This document shows positions 1 to 12,600 of a stretch of DNA of 64,000 nt, piece after piece (position 1 is the first letter of the stretch; each line of letters opens with the position of its first letter). This stretch comes from Holothuria scabra. Taxonomy: Eukaryota; Echinodermata; Holothuroidea; Aspidochirotida; Holothuriidae. The stretch is from assembly GCA_037179385.1 (NCBI GenBank), contig CM074185.1:9295371-9359370 (forward strand), given 5' to 3'. The notes below the pieces were generated by a model, which did no database searches, was not told where the DNA came from, and saw only the letters and a program-made list of their open reading frames with translations. Made by a program: the position numbers and the translations under genes.

Positions 1-610
1 TTCAACAGTTTTTAAGACCTACAAATCTGGACAAAGTTATCTGAGAACAAATCCCCATGCTCTATCTCAATGTTGGATTGGGTGATAAATAAAAGTTGCA
101 AGCTTTAGCAAAAAGGTGCACTTTTCTTTTTCTCAACATTGAGTAAGAGGTGGTGGGGAAAAATCCTGAAATTATGTGACAGGTCAAAGTGTCCAAAAAA
201 TTTTCTTCAGGATTGTAGCTTTGTCACCTTTTATAACTAGTGCCTTTTACTGTAGTTGTGAAGTTGTTTAACCCCTTTGCTATGGGTGGTTTCGCTGCAA
301 AATGTAATTAACCATTACTTTATACCTATGGTTTTGCCGTGAAACCATAGCACTCAGCTGCTTTCTGGAGTACCTTATTATAACTTCGGTGTGTTATCGT
401 CTTTTGGACATAGAATAGCTTGACCAGGAGATATTTTTACACATATTCATCCTCTTTGGGCATAGCAAGGCTGCTAAAATATGGCAGCATCCATACAAAA
501 ACTTCATATTTCGTGGCACCCATACATACATACTGTGTACAGGTTATACAATATGTAGCTCAGTATGGTGGGATGAACCCCCTTCTGTAGCAAAAGGATT
601 AATCACTTAC
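1..610 (-). other. Intron 20 of FKBP15 (incomplete)
   Basis: Starts at the GTAAGT donor of exon 20 and runs off the window. More than half is a TTAA-flanked repeat of family B (268-602). I see no further coding sequence. Confidence 0.7.
268..602. mobile_element. piggyBac-like non-autonomous element, family B copy 1
   Basis: Flanked by TTAA on both sides (268-271 and 599-602). Ends are inverted repeats, TTAACCCCTTTGCTA at left and TAGCAAAAGGATTAA at right. TTAA duplication plus a C-rich terminus is the signature of piggyBac-type elements. Three related copies (15650, 18222, 32454) are in the opposite orientation in the same gene. No coding capacity. Confidence 0.65.
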
Positions 611-694
611 CTCAAAAGATCTCTTCATTTCTTCCATGTCATCCTGAGCTTGCTGTTTCTCACTAGCTGCTTTCTTTCTCCTGTCTGCCAAGTT
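611..694 (-). CDS. FKBP15: FKBP15 exon 20 (last exon in window)
   Basis: Twenty-eight codons, [20 protein letters not shown] then EEMKRSFE, matching human NLSERKKKSAQERSQAEEEI. Acceptor after GATTTCCAG, donor GTAAGT. Further 3' exons must lie beyond base 1. Confidence 0.92.
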
Positions 695-3600
695 CTGGAA
701 ATCAAGAAATATATAAATACACATTTATTTCTTAACTTTGTCTAATCCTTATCACTTCTAAACTGTCTCCTCTCTTTCACTCTTTCCAAATTACATCATT
801 TTCAAACATTCAAACATAATTATAAATTTTCGACATATTTATATGTCAAATTATCACCATGCAGCTGTGAAGACTAGTTAGACTGCTGTAACACTATTTT
901 GTAATGTATGCAGTAAGGGAGCATGGATGTAGCTGCTGCGAATAGCCCTTACTAAAACTGCCTACCACTTAACAGTCTAAAACCTGACTTTCGGGCAGCT
1001 AAGTCACGTTTTTACTTGATGTTCGCACCTACAACTTTAAGCTGCTCCAACCCTAAAATCAACAAAAATATGAAGAAACACATTCAGCATTTGAGTGGCT
1101 ATAACCTGTGGATGTTCACGTGAAGTATAAACCCCACTTTGCACCCAAAAGTATTACAATACTTTCTTGGCAATCAATCATTTCGACTTTTCCAGGACTA
1201 AATAAATGATATCCTTCTTCTTGACATACTACATATGGTTTGAACTGAAGAGAATTATAAGATTTGATACAACGAGTGACAATACATTTTTATTTTCCAA
1301 GTGAGAATGGAACAATATCACTTTGCAAAAATTTCCCATGCCTTTTCCAGAACATCACAAGTTTTCCTGAATTTCAAGACTCTTCCAGACCTTGAAATAA
1401 TTTTAAGGTCTTCCTTGACCACAGGAATACCATGTGGATGAATTGACTGATAACTGCTCATTTTAGCCTGCAATTAAACTTTCTTTCCTCATTTTGAAGA
1501 TAATGCAGCAAATGGCAACTGAAAACCCTTGAAGGGACATTCTTTATTTTTAACATATATTTTGCTCTTTTTTGACCGAGACAATTTGTTTTTCCTTTAC
1601 CTTCTCAACAGCTTCTTTCTCTGCTTTGATGTCTGCCAGTTCTTCCTCCATGTTGTTGACCTTTGATTCCAGCTGTTTCTTTAAATGCCTCTCATCCTTA
1701 ATAGCTTTGCTCAGTGTTTCCACTTTTCTCTCTGCATCTGAAGGATTAAGAGAAAATCAGGCCATTTATTTAACACCTTACTTCACATTGGAGAAACAAT
1801 TATCATGCTTCGACAAATCCCCCACTTGACAGCCCGGGACAAGTAAAAAATCACTCGGGCAACTACCGTGCTCAATGTTGCAGCCCGCCGGGCAAGTATC
1901 CTCAGCCTTAAATTTTTGAGTTGTGCAAAATGGCATTTGTATTTTTAGACTATGTACTCAGCAGATTTGAATTGGACAAGTAGATATTTATGTGGACAAG
2001 TAGACTGAGGAAACAGCTGGCCCGTTGGACAAGTACAAAAGAAAAAATTTGTCGAAGCCTGCAATTATGTAAGCCATTTCAGAGAAAAAGAGTTCTGAAA
2101 TTTAGTTACAGCTCTAAGATTTACTAAGATTACACTGGTAGAAAAACAAACTCCCCCCAAAACGAATGAGTTTCTACAGAAGGCAATGATGAATACAACA
2201 ATGGGAATAAAAGGCAGCAGGGCTGTCAGCGATTCCTTTTTTTTTCTCCTAGTATTACTAAAAAATCACATCAGTATTTACCTCTGAGGGTCAGCTATCA
2301 ACCTTTCAGGGTCGGCCATAATTCCATAAAATGTACTCTTTCAGGCATCCTTACCACCCCCACCTCTCCCTGCCCTAAGGAGTCTTTTGAAAAGGTGAAA
2401 AAGATTATGATTCAACACAAAAATTATGGCTAACAACCACAGTTTGAAAAATGAAAAAATGTATTTAACAATGTAACACTCACCCCCATTCAACACATTT
2501 AGTACCCATTTCTTGAAAATAATAAAATAAAATCTAACTCCCCCACTCTTGAACTTTACCATCCTCTACCTCACTGGTTCAATGTCTCTTAACTTCTAAC
2601 TTACCTTTGCACTGCACTTTTAACATGTCAACTTCTCCCTGTTGGTCCTCTGTGGATGCTAATGATGAAGAAAGTTTGGTTTTTAGGTCTGCCTCTCTTT
2701 GTTGTAACTGACCAAGTTCTAACTGCATTGCACTTACTTTGGCAGTAGCATTACTGAGGTCTGTTGTTAACTTCACCTGAAAAACAGACGAAATTACTCA
2801 GTTAGATGAGGTTCATGTCTCTAAATCAACTGACTTAAGCCAGGCCAGCTACAGCCTTTTTATTCCAGCTTTAGTTCACTGCCTTGTTTTCCCTCCTGCA
2901 TAGTTTATGCTGAGCACTGAGCACAAAAGCAGTAGGTTCCATTTTCAAAGTCTTTGGTATGACCAGGTCAGGAGTCAAACTCTTGACCCCCAGGCTGCAA
3001 GTTGAATGCTCTAACCACCTGAAAACAGATGACTTTGAAAAATTCCTGTCATAACAGATGCAGTAATGATGAACTGTGCTTTTAAAAAATTATGAGCAAC
3101 ATCCTATTTCTCTCATTACATCTATCATACTAAACCTGCTCTGTGCTTGCACACCTTGTAGAAAATAGCAAAAGATGTTGCTTTTTTACCGGATTTCTGT
3201 CATTCTTTAAAGATTGTAGACCATAGAAACACTTCCCAATGCTGCAAGAAAGGCTTAATAGACTCGTGTAGGCTCAGGTAGGGCAGAACTTGTTTAAAGT
3301 ATGCCGTAAAAGTGGGACATCAGTGGCCGGGGTAGCAAGCCTTGCCATAATGAGGTCCAAGATATTTACACGATGGTCTAAGCAATTTTGAGCCTAGTAT
3401 TCCCCCACACTGCAGGGCTAGCATCTGGTCAAAATCTTAGAAGTCAAACATTGCCATCAAAATAATTTTTGCTTCTCTGAATATAAGCTAAGAAGTTAAG
3501 ATGTTTCAAAAATATTGACTCATCACCATTTCTAGCAATTCTATTAAAGCTTAAACCCATCATTATTGATATTTCTTTTAACTCCTCAGGTAGTGGTCCT

Positions 3601-6600
3601 GGAAAAGCAGCTTCTGGATCCATCAATACCTCTAAGACCAAAAGTTAAAAGTGGGATTTGTTGTCTCCTAGTAGGGCTGCCACGATAACCATTTTTCATT
3701 TATCAATATCATCAGTATTTCCGCGACAATATCGCGATATCGCGCATTAAGTCTTAACATTTTCCATCAGCGCCAAGGAATTAGCAAAAAAGTTGTTTAT
3801 TGCATGCAGCCACTACTGACATACCAAAAGTGAGGGGAGATTGGTTATGCGTGCATGTAGCAATATTGATTGTGCAGAAGAACTCTTCACAAGTCTGGAA
3901 CGTATGTGAGCTGTTACAATATTCATTGTATGCATTTTGAAACAGCTTCCGATTTTATATCATGTTTTCTTGTGGTGGGTTAAGTGCAGTTTTTCATTTT
4001 TTGTGACATCATAAATTATGATCATTTCAGGTTACTGACTTAAGACAATAAAAAAAGGGGGGATTTCACAGTGGTTTAGTCATTTATTTGATTTGTTGCA
4101 ATATCACATCTTGACAAAACATTGGTCGATATTGTCGGGGCAAAACTGTATCGACGATATCGCGATATCGCAATATCGTGGCAGCCTTATCTCCTAGTCC
4201 TTGTCCACTTAAAAGAAAGGTTTAAGGTCGCATCAAGTTTGGATGTATTAGAGGTGTACTTACGCTGAGCTTTTTGGTGAAATCTTCATTGATATCCAAT
4301 GTGTGTTTCTCAAAAAAGGAGCAGATATGGTCATCAGATTTTCCCCCATAGGCACACAAAGCATTTGTTGTCAATGTGAGGAAGTGAGGTATCCCCTGCT
4401 GCCCTCAAACTCACTTTGGATCACAAATGACTTCATTTACTGTTATCTCAAGAAATACATGTCCAATCTGAATGAAAAGTTCCATCTTATTATTGGATTT
4501 GGATCCCACTTTACATATAAAAATTAAATTTATGCTTTTACCTTCCCTTCAATACAAGACTTGTGGTGTAGGGTACAAAAAAAATATGTGCTGATATAGA
4601 GGAATCCAATTAGTGCTTGTGTTTAGCGACTTGTAGGCAGCCATTAGTGGGGTCGATCAGCCTTAAATTGTCTTCATTTACTGTCTACATGAATTTGAAA
4701 GCCTCATATTTTAGTAAGATTCAGGGAATCAAAATACAATTCAGTATACAACCATCCATGATACTGGTAATCAAGGAAATTGAAAGACTAAAGGTAATGG
4801 GCCCCAGTTATGTCCGACTAAAATCAGACCATCACTTGACTGTCCGGATTCATCTACAGGATCATGAGTAACACCATGTACTGGTGTAAAATGCTGTTTC
4901 AATGAACTGTACAGTACGTGAAACAGCCTTTATCAAAATTGTTAGACACCTTTGCACAGTATTAAAACTTACAATTCATCTATTTCAGTTCATCAAATTC
5001 TACCACTACATTTTTGTATTGCTTAAGTAATTCTTTTTTCCAACTCACTTTTTCTTGTTCTAATTCCAAGACCCTCAGCTGTGATTGGTTGGCTGTCTGT
5101 TTATAAGTATCGTTTCTCTTCTCCAGCATTGTGTTACTTTCTTCTACAAGCCTACAGAGGGAAAGACAATATTAATAGACTGTCTTCATAAAAGAGAGAA
5201 CAATTTCATTTTCAAACAAAACTGCTAGACAAATTTTGGAAGGATAGAAGTTAAATGGTGCCAAATTTTTAACACCGTTATTAATTCCACAAAAAGCACC
5301 ATCTTGCATTTTTTTATTCAGTAATGCTGTAATTTCTACAAAAAGCTTTGAACTCTTGCCCAAAAACAAAAGTAACCAATCAACAAAAGACAAGCTATGA
5401 CATCACAATAGTGCACGCAACATACCAAGCAATGTATGCATGCTACTTCCGTGCAAAAACATAGCAAGCAGAACATATCCACTACATGCAATTCATGTGT
5501 GCCACATAAACAGCCTATGGCCTAGACGTGATACAATATGGAATGCATTTATTCTGTTCCTAGTTTTGTAATTTAAAAAAGGCTTTGCTTGTCAAGCCAT
5601 AGCTTAACTTTCAAACTATCTTTTTAAATTAAAATTTCCGTCACTTGGGAATATGCCAAGTGCATCATACCAGGGACATCTGAAACCTTTAAAATCACAA
5701 CCAATAGTCCATGTTTGTTCAAAATATTTTGACATATCTGTATAATATATTTATAAATTAAAATTGTATATATTTTGATATTTAGTGTGACCAAACGTGA
5801 TTGGGCAGGTATTTTTGACAGCAATTTTATTTAATAAATGCCTAGTTACTTCATTCTCCTACTGTAGAATTTTTCATGTACACAGATTGCTAATTACAAT
5901 GCATTACAATTTAAAACTGCACATTACAAGAACTGAAGGCAAATGCATATTAAGATAATGTTCCTTTTTTGAGATTCACCAAAAGGGTATCATTTTATTT
6001 AAATGAAGACTACTTGTGGGCATAATTTCTGCCAATCTAAAGTATAGCCAAGGAATAAACTGCAGTTGTCAGAGTATTGTTGGTAAATAAACCGTCTAGA
6101 CTCCAAATTTGGGAATATAATGTATGAGACCCATCCTTTTCTACCACCAAAACATGTTCTTTATTTGATTTACTTTCTCTAATATTGGGTCTGATTTGAA
6201 GGCCCTGTAGGCCTAGCATGTGTGGTGCTCACACCACCATATTACATCTCATAAACTAAGTGTAAAATACAGAAAACTCATTTCTTTGTGTTCCTGATCT
6301 GCATGCAAAATGAATGCAAGCGTAAGCGCTTTCCTTGCAAATGTAAGCATGCGAGGTATGTCTGATTGTGTGACCCACACTGAAGAGCATGCAATCTAAA
6401 CAAAGCAAATTTTCCAAATTTAACCAGTCGGAAGCACAAACGTTCGATGCAAAAATGCACAAATGATAGTGCCAACATAATATGCATGCACGCATTGCCT
6501 GCAAAAATGAACAAGCCAAGCCATGGTTGCTAGTGGTTTCTGCATATCATTATAACCGGCAGTGTGTTCAAGAATGATCAGTCAGTGTTTAAGCAACCAG

Positions 6601-9600
6601 AATGTAGGATTTTAAATAACCAATCTGTAAAGGTGGTTGAATTCTAGATATCAGTGGTTAACGTCCCCTAAGTGTAAATATTTAGGGACAATCAGAGTAA
6701 TACAGACATTGGACATCAAACATTTTAAGATATAACATTGCAACAGCTACCACTGGAGCAAGCACATTCCAAAACAGGTTTCAACTTTTAACCCTTTACC
6801 GTTGTTTGGGTCCTTTTGGACCCAGAGGGAGAGTACAGCTGTCACCCATCTTTACTGTTTCACGCAGAGCTCGAAACTGCGAGTAGCTACCCGAAAATTT
6901 GGCCACAACAACGAGAGAGACAATAGTTTAAAGGCATATTTTCATCATCCCAAACATTTCCAATTCTCCCAACCTACTTACTTCTAGCCCCTCCCACATT
7001 TATCTAAAACTCATCTTTATCCAGACACAATCCTAGTTTATTGCTTCATGGCTTGTCCCAGTAGCCATACGAGTCCACAATAAGTAATCAAGACACTCTC
7101 AGTGCCCATGCTGTGTAATTTAGCTATGATGCATTGTTTGAATTTGATGCCAATCAAGGAGCTGTACCAATTGAGAGTTTTGATGTATGCATATTGAAAC
7201 TGTAGTTTAGGGTGACGAATGACTGCCTTTAAGGTCACGGGTCAATAGCCTATGGAAGCTGATGCGGGGCGTGCTACGTCCGCTTTTCCGCCCACTCCCA
7301 GGGGGCGCAAATATGCCCCGATTGGAGCACAACGGTAAAGGGTTAACAAAAAAGATTCCATGCTTAAACGCAGATAGGGGGTGAAACAAGGGAGTGCACA
7401 GCAAACCACATACTTTGTTTTGTTTCTTGATGTATGGCTATTTAATTTGGACAGAACTCTGAGAAAGGAACATGTATAAATGATGGCAATAATACAGTTT
7501 ACAAGTTTTTGCTTACAGCAAGCAACTTTTAAACCAAGATGCTCAAAAAGAGAAAAGATAATTGTTACGTAAGTGAAAGAAAAGCAAAGAAGAAAACAGA
7601 AATTCTCCTAACTGAAGATAGCTTGTATTTTTCAAAGTGGCAGATTATGTAGAACAACGTTACAAAATCAGATATACAGGGTTTTTTTTGTGATAAGGGG
7701 GAGGGGGCAGGAAGAGATTCAGAACATCTAATTTTTGAAATAAATGACTTTCTTACTGGAAGTTACAAACTTGGAAAGTTACAATATGCTGTCAAAAGTT
7801 TCAAACAGATTTATTTAAGTACTACTTTTTCCAACATCCTTCACTTTGTTTTATACAGATTCTCAAATCGGTTTTGATGTAGATTCCTGAATGTGTTCTA
7901 AGATGCATAGTCCACTTTTTGTTAGAACCAAACAACCTTAACCCTTCACTAAGGGTAGTCAATTAGATTATTTCTGAAATGTTAAGATTAGCTATAGTAA
8001 ACTTGACCAGAAAGCTATGCAGTTCCAATCTGCGTAAGGTATATGTATACAGTGGTCTTAATATCTATCAGTATAACTCAAGCAGATCCTAAAAAAAGGA
8101 TAAAAAAATTGATTAATACAACCAATCATTTTGCAACAAAACAGCAAAACTTGGTTTAACCACTGCAAATTAAAACCTTATCAATGGCACAAAAGTCAGG
8201 ACAACACTGGGTTGAATGGAAGTTCCCAAAAGATTTAATTTTCTGAAAGGTCCATTTGCAAAATATATTGGTACCTGATCAAAGGGGAATGAGCCCCCCT
8301 GTGAAATGACAGCCCCTCCCCCTAGAATGAAAGGAAAAAATAAAAAAGAAGCAAATAAAAAAAAGTTTTGAACTCACTTCAACATATGAAGTAAAACTGA
8401 CTCTAAAGCAACTAGGCTTGTCATGTTTAAACTTTTTAAATGTTTAAATGAACAATTCAGCATTTAAACAGCACTTTCATAGCCCAAATGTTTACAGGAT
8501 ATGGGCCTATAACTCTAATTAAAACCTAACACTATGCCTAACTAAGTTGTTGATATTACTACAGGCATGAGCCTGGCATTTCAAAATGTCACCATGGTTG
8601 GGGCTGAGGTGAGAAAATTTTGAAATTTTGGAACCTTGGATTACAGGAAATGCACTCTAAAACACAACATTTTTGTTAGTGTTGCCTTGTAGCCTGTGCT
8701 TAATTTGTCACCTCATTGATCTGCTCAGGTAAGTGGTTAAGATTTCCTGGTAGGATAACTTTTTATTGGGCTAATAGTGACTGTAATATTACCAGCAAAA
8801 TGTTCATCAATTCAATTTTAAAAGCCAGGCCAACAAGACTAGGCCTAGCATTGCTCAGTGCTTACTACTAGTATTACAAAGTGATACTACTGTAGTGGGC
8901 TAACGCTTGGCCTAACGTTAGGCTTGTCATATGTAAACTAGCCTAGGCCTATGCCTGTATAACCAAACGTTGGCCCTGGTTATTCTTAACGAAATCTTTT
9001 AAAAATGGATTCGATGCATATGGATAATGCAGTAACAACAGACAGAAAGTAACACCCGATTCCTGCGCAACAGGCAGACAGAGCCTAACAAACGTAACTC
9101 ACTGTACAAGAAGCTATAACTTAGTAGGCCTAACGTGTTAGGCTAGGCCTAACGTTAGTAGTTACACTACACAAGAAAGACGTTGCAGGACGATGTGTCA
9201 AACGGCATTCATATACCAGATTATTCAAATGTTCAGTCCATTCCAGCATTGACTAACATGAGAGCCACTTGTTTTTGGCAATTTTGTCAAAGACTACACA
9301 TCGAGAATCTCTTTTATCTTGAATTGATTTGGAAATGTAACTGATGTTCCGTGCACATGCAGGAGGCATGCAGTTCAATGCATGCAATACACTACTGTAC
9401 AAGCTGTACGGCGGACGATCGCGAGGCCCTTTCGATTCCTTGCGCGATTGCAATATCCATGCCTGCACAGCTATGTACGTTCTATAAATTTGACATGCAT
9501 AGTATCCATCTAGGAAATAATGATAACTGCGAAGGTGTACACATTGCTTACATACGCACGTACGAGCATGAGTACTACTGTATACAGTATCTGTAATCTT

Positions 9601-12600
9601 CCTTGTTTCATGAGCTTCTTCTTATACAGGTTACGTCCGCATTTTTACCCGATTTTATCGACACAAATAATTTTGATAATATACAAAAAAGCGGAACTGT
9701 AATTTTTCCGCGGAACCGCGACTAAAAAAAAGCGGAAATCAGCGGAAAAGAGGAAAAAGCTCATGCCTGTTACTAGCCTAGGCTTACAAATCGAATGTGC
9801 CGCATTGAATTTGCTTTCAATCTTCGTTAAAACTTATTCCTAAAGCCTCCAAATACAACACCGAACTTAAGGTAACAGTACACCGTTCATGTAACCTATG
9901 ATTTTGATGGCGCGATATCGATCAGTAACGTTGCCCGAGCTAGACTTCAGTCAGCCGGATATGCAGGCTGCTTAGTAAACAGCCTGCGCCACTGCGGTTA
10001 GCTCCCTGTTGTAGCGGCAAAGCCACAGTGTTCCATGTTTATTTTTCTACTGCAAATCCGGTACGCATTTACCCAGTGACTTGCAACAGATGTCCCGGAT
10101 GTTTTGTGAACTAATAGAGGGCGGCATGCCAAAATTATAGTCTCACAGCGAGTATTTGTATAAAATATCATGTTTACATTTAATTATTCTAAGGGAAATC
10201 AAAGATGGCTTTATTTGGACATTGTTTAAAGGGTAAATGAACCTTTATTTTGACTGTTTAAACCTTTAGGAATTTAAACAGAAATTTTTTAAATTAGGGA
10301 TTATTTAAGCAAAAACAAAAAAGGAAAAACAAACTACAATTCAATGGCAGACTTACGATTGATTTCTTTGTAAAAGTTCTGATATTTTATCATTTTGCGT
10401 TTCTATCTTGGAGCTCTTTTCGTAGACATCTTTCTTTAACCTCTCGTTCTCCTGCATTATCCTCTGTATATTCTGCATTAAGATGTTAGCTTCCATGTTT
10501 GGTACACTGTTTGCCATGTTGTGACTTGCATGCATCTGTGATGCTTGTAAGTTGTCAATCTATAAGGTATTCAATGAAGATGATCATAGCTCAAACTGCA
10601 CAACTTTTTTTTGTCTTATTTTACTTCCTGAACAAAGTAAGGCAGGAATTACACATTTGATGGCAAATCTAGTCACCACAACTTAGAAGTTTTTTTTGAA
10701 ATCTCTGTTTCATACAAAACTCATTTTGTAACTCCATCTACAGAAAGGTGTAGTAAAGTGGGTGAGGAATGCATAATTCAAATTTTACATTAGGCATAAG
10801 CTGCCTCTTTGCAGTCAGGGCAATGTTTGTTTACACAATTCATCATGCTTCAGTGCCAGCACAACCAGCTTACATGTGTCCAAAAAGATAAGCCTATTGT
10901 CCTGGTCTGCTGAGGCAGCTCTGGTTGCAAACTTGGCTTGCAGTGAATAAACAGTCTCTGCCTTTATGAATGAGGTTTTCAATTGGACTCTTTGTTTACA
11001 TAGTGCTGGACATGGCAGCTACTATTGACAGAAAGCTGATAATAGGAAGTCGGGTTGACCTTGCTGTAACATCACTTTTTGAACAAAAAGTGGGGTGTGG
11101 GGTATAAATTGTATAGAGGCAACCTTATGCCTAATGATGTCAGTGAAGAAGGTGCATTTAACCAAAATTAAACTCAGCAAACTTATCTCGAACTTCAATA
11201 TTACAACAGACAAAAAGAATATCTTGAACTTCAATATTACAATATACAAAAAGAATAAACCTGTCTTAAAGGCCAAATCTTCTTGACTCCTCCCACAATT
11301 GTCTTAAACTCCACCTAATCCAGACACAGTTATCAGTTTTATTGCTTCAGCATGTGTATATACAAGACCCAATGTATAGAGGCTTTGCAATTACGTCATG
11401 GAACCGCCATGCTGGAGGACATTCATGCCAAATACACGTGGTTTTGTGCCGAACGCACTGCACAGTGTACACTGTGACATGCACAGTGTAAACAAATTCA
11501 ACGAGCAAGCGCGTCCCTTATGGTTTACTACGTAGTTACTTGTACTCCAACATGGCCGCCGGAGAGTATTATGAGGTCATGTGAAAAGCCTCTATAATCA
11601 AAGAACTCTCAGTACTGTACATGCTATGTAATACAAAATCACAGTACTCTGCATTTTTTCAACTTGCTCTCAATCAAAGAGCTGTGCCAATTGAGAATTT
11701 CTGTTGACTACTACAAAAATTGTAGTATGGGTGATAATTGACAGCCTTTAAATACATTTCAAAGAAGTAATCCTTGTCCTCTATTATTACTATTAGTTGT
11801 AACTATTAGTTGAAAGCTCTGCCAACAGAAGACTACAAAGCAATTTGAAAATGTTATTAAGGTTCAATAGTTAACAAACACTTACAACACCACCTCAACT
11901 ATTGAATCGAAATCTTTTCACTTCAAATAAGCTAGTTCGGTAATTCATTGCCGCAAAGAATAGAGGGGGGCAGCGTGGGATATATACGAACCTAGCTCAG
12001 AAAATAGTATACAGCGTTCCCTTGTTTTCCTGCAGTAAGTGCATACAACACTACGTATAAGTCTGAATAGCCTACCTGAACGAGAATACGGACTCAGCCC
12101 TCCTTTACATCATATGAAAATGCATATTTTTACACCAAAAAGGTAATTTAGATGAAGTCTGCTTCACAGAACCACACATGTGATTCTTCCTTATATTATG
12201 GTTGGATTTAAAAAGACTGATGTTACAAATTTTCATAGAAACTCAAATTTTGGAACAAAAGTGGAAGGTGCTGGATTGGTTTGTTTATCCCAACAATTTT
12301 GACAATGTGTGTGTGTGTGTGCAAAGCCACCAAAACGAACTACCAAACTCGCTTATCGACTATGCAAGTAGCCAAATTCTTCATACAAACAGGCTCTGAT
12401 ATTATAAAAGCAAAAATATTTAGGTTCTCTGCAAATGGTATTTCAATAATCTAAAGGTCTCACCTTTTGAGAAATATTATTTATTTTATCTGACACTTGT
12501 ATGACAGCTTGCCTCAGATCTGAGTGGTGTTGCCTTGCTTCTGAGAGCACCAAGGATGATTGGACCTCTGAGGTGCTTGGTTGGACCAGGGCCCCTGGAT

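Larger units (their letters stand above)
2777..5048 (-). other. Intron 17 of FKBP15
   Basis: Contains a SINE (2826-3022), a short coding-like stretch (3444-3641), a hAT-like element (3672-4189) and a family F repeat (4608-4868). Confidence 0.65.
5152..10356 (-). other. Intron 16 of FKBP15
   Basis: 5.2 kb. Holds a piggyBac-like element with a nested family C repeat (6788-7346) and a hAT-like element (8562-9769). From 5152 to about 6780 I see no gene or bounded repeat, only AT-rich sequence and a stretch of GCATGC-rich short words around 6295-6510. Confidence 0.6.
10560..12463 (-). other. Intron 15 of FKBP15
   Basis: Contains a 38-bp tandem duplication (11184-11260), a family C repeat interrupted by a MITE (11266-11752), and a TG run (12306-12321). 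The rest shows no gene. Confidence 0.6.
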
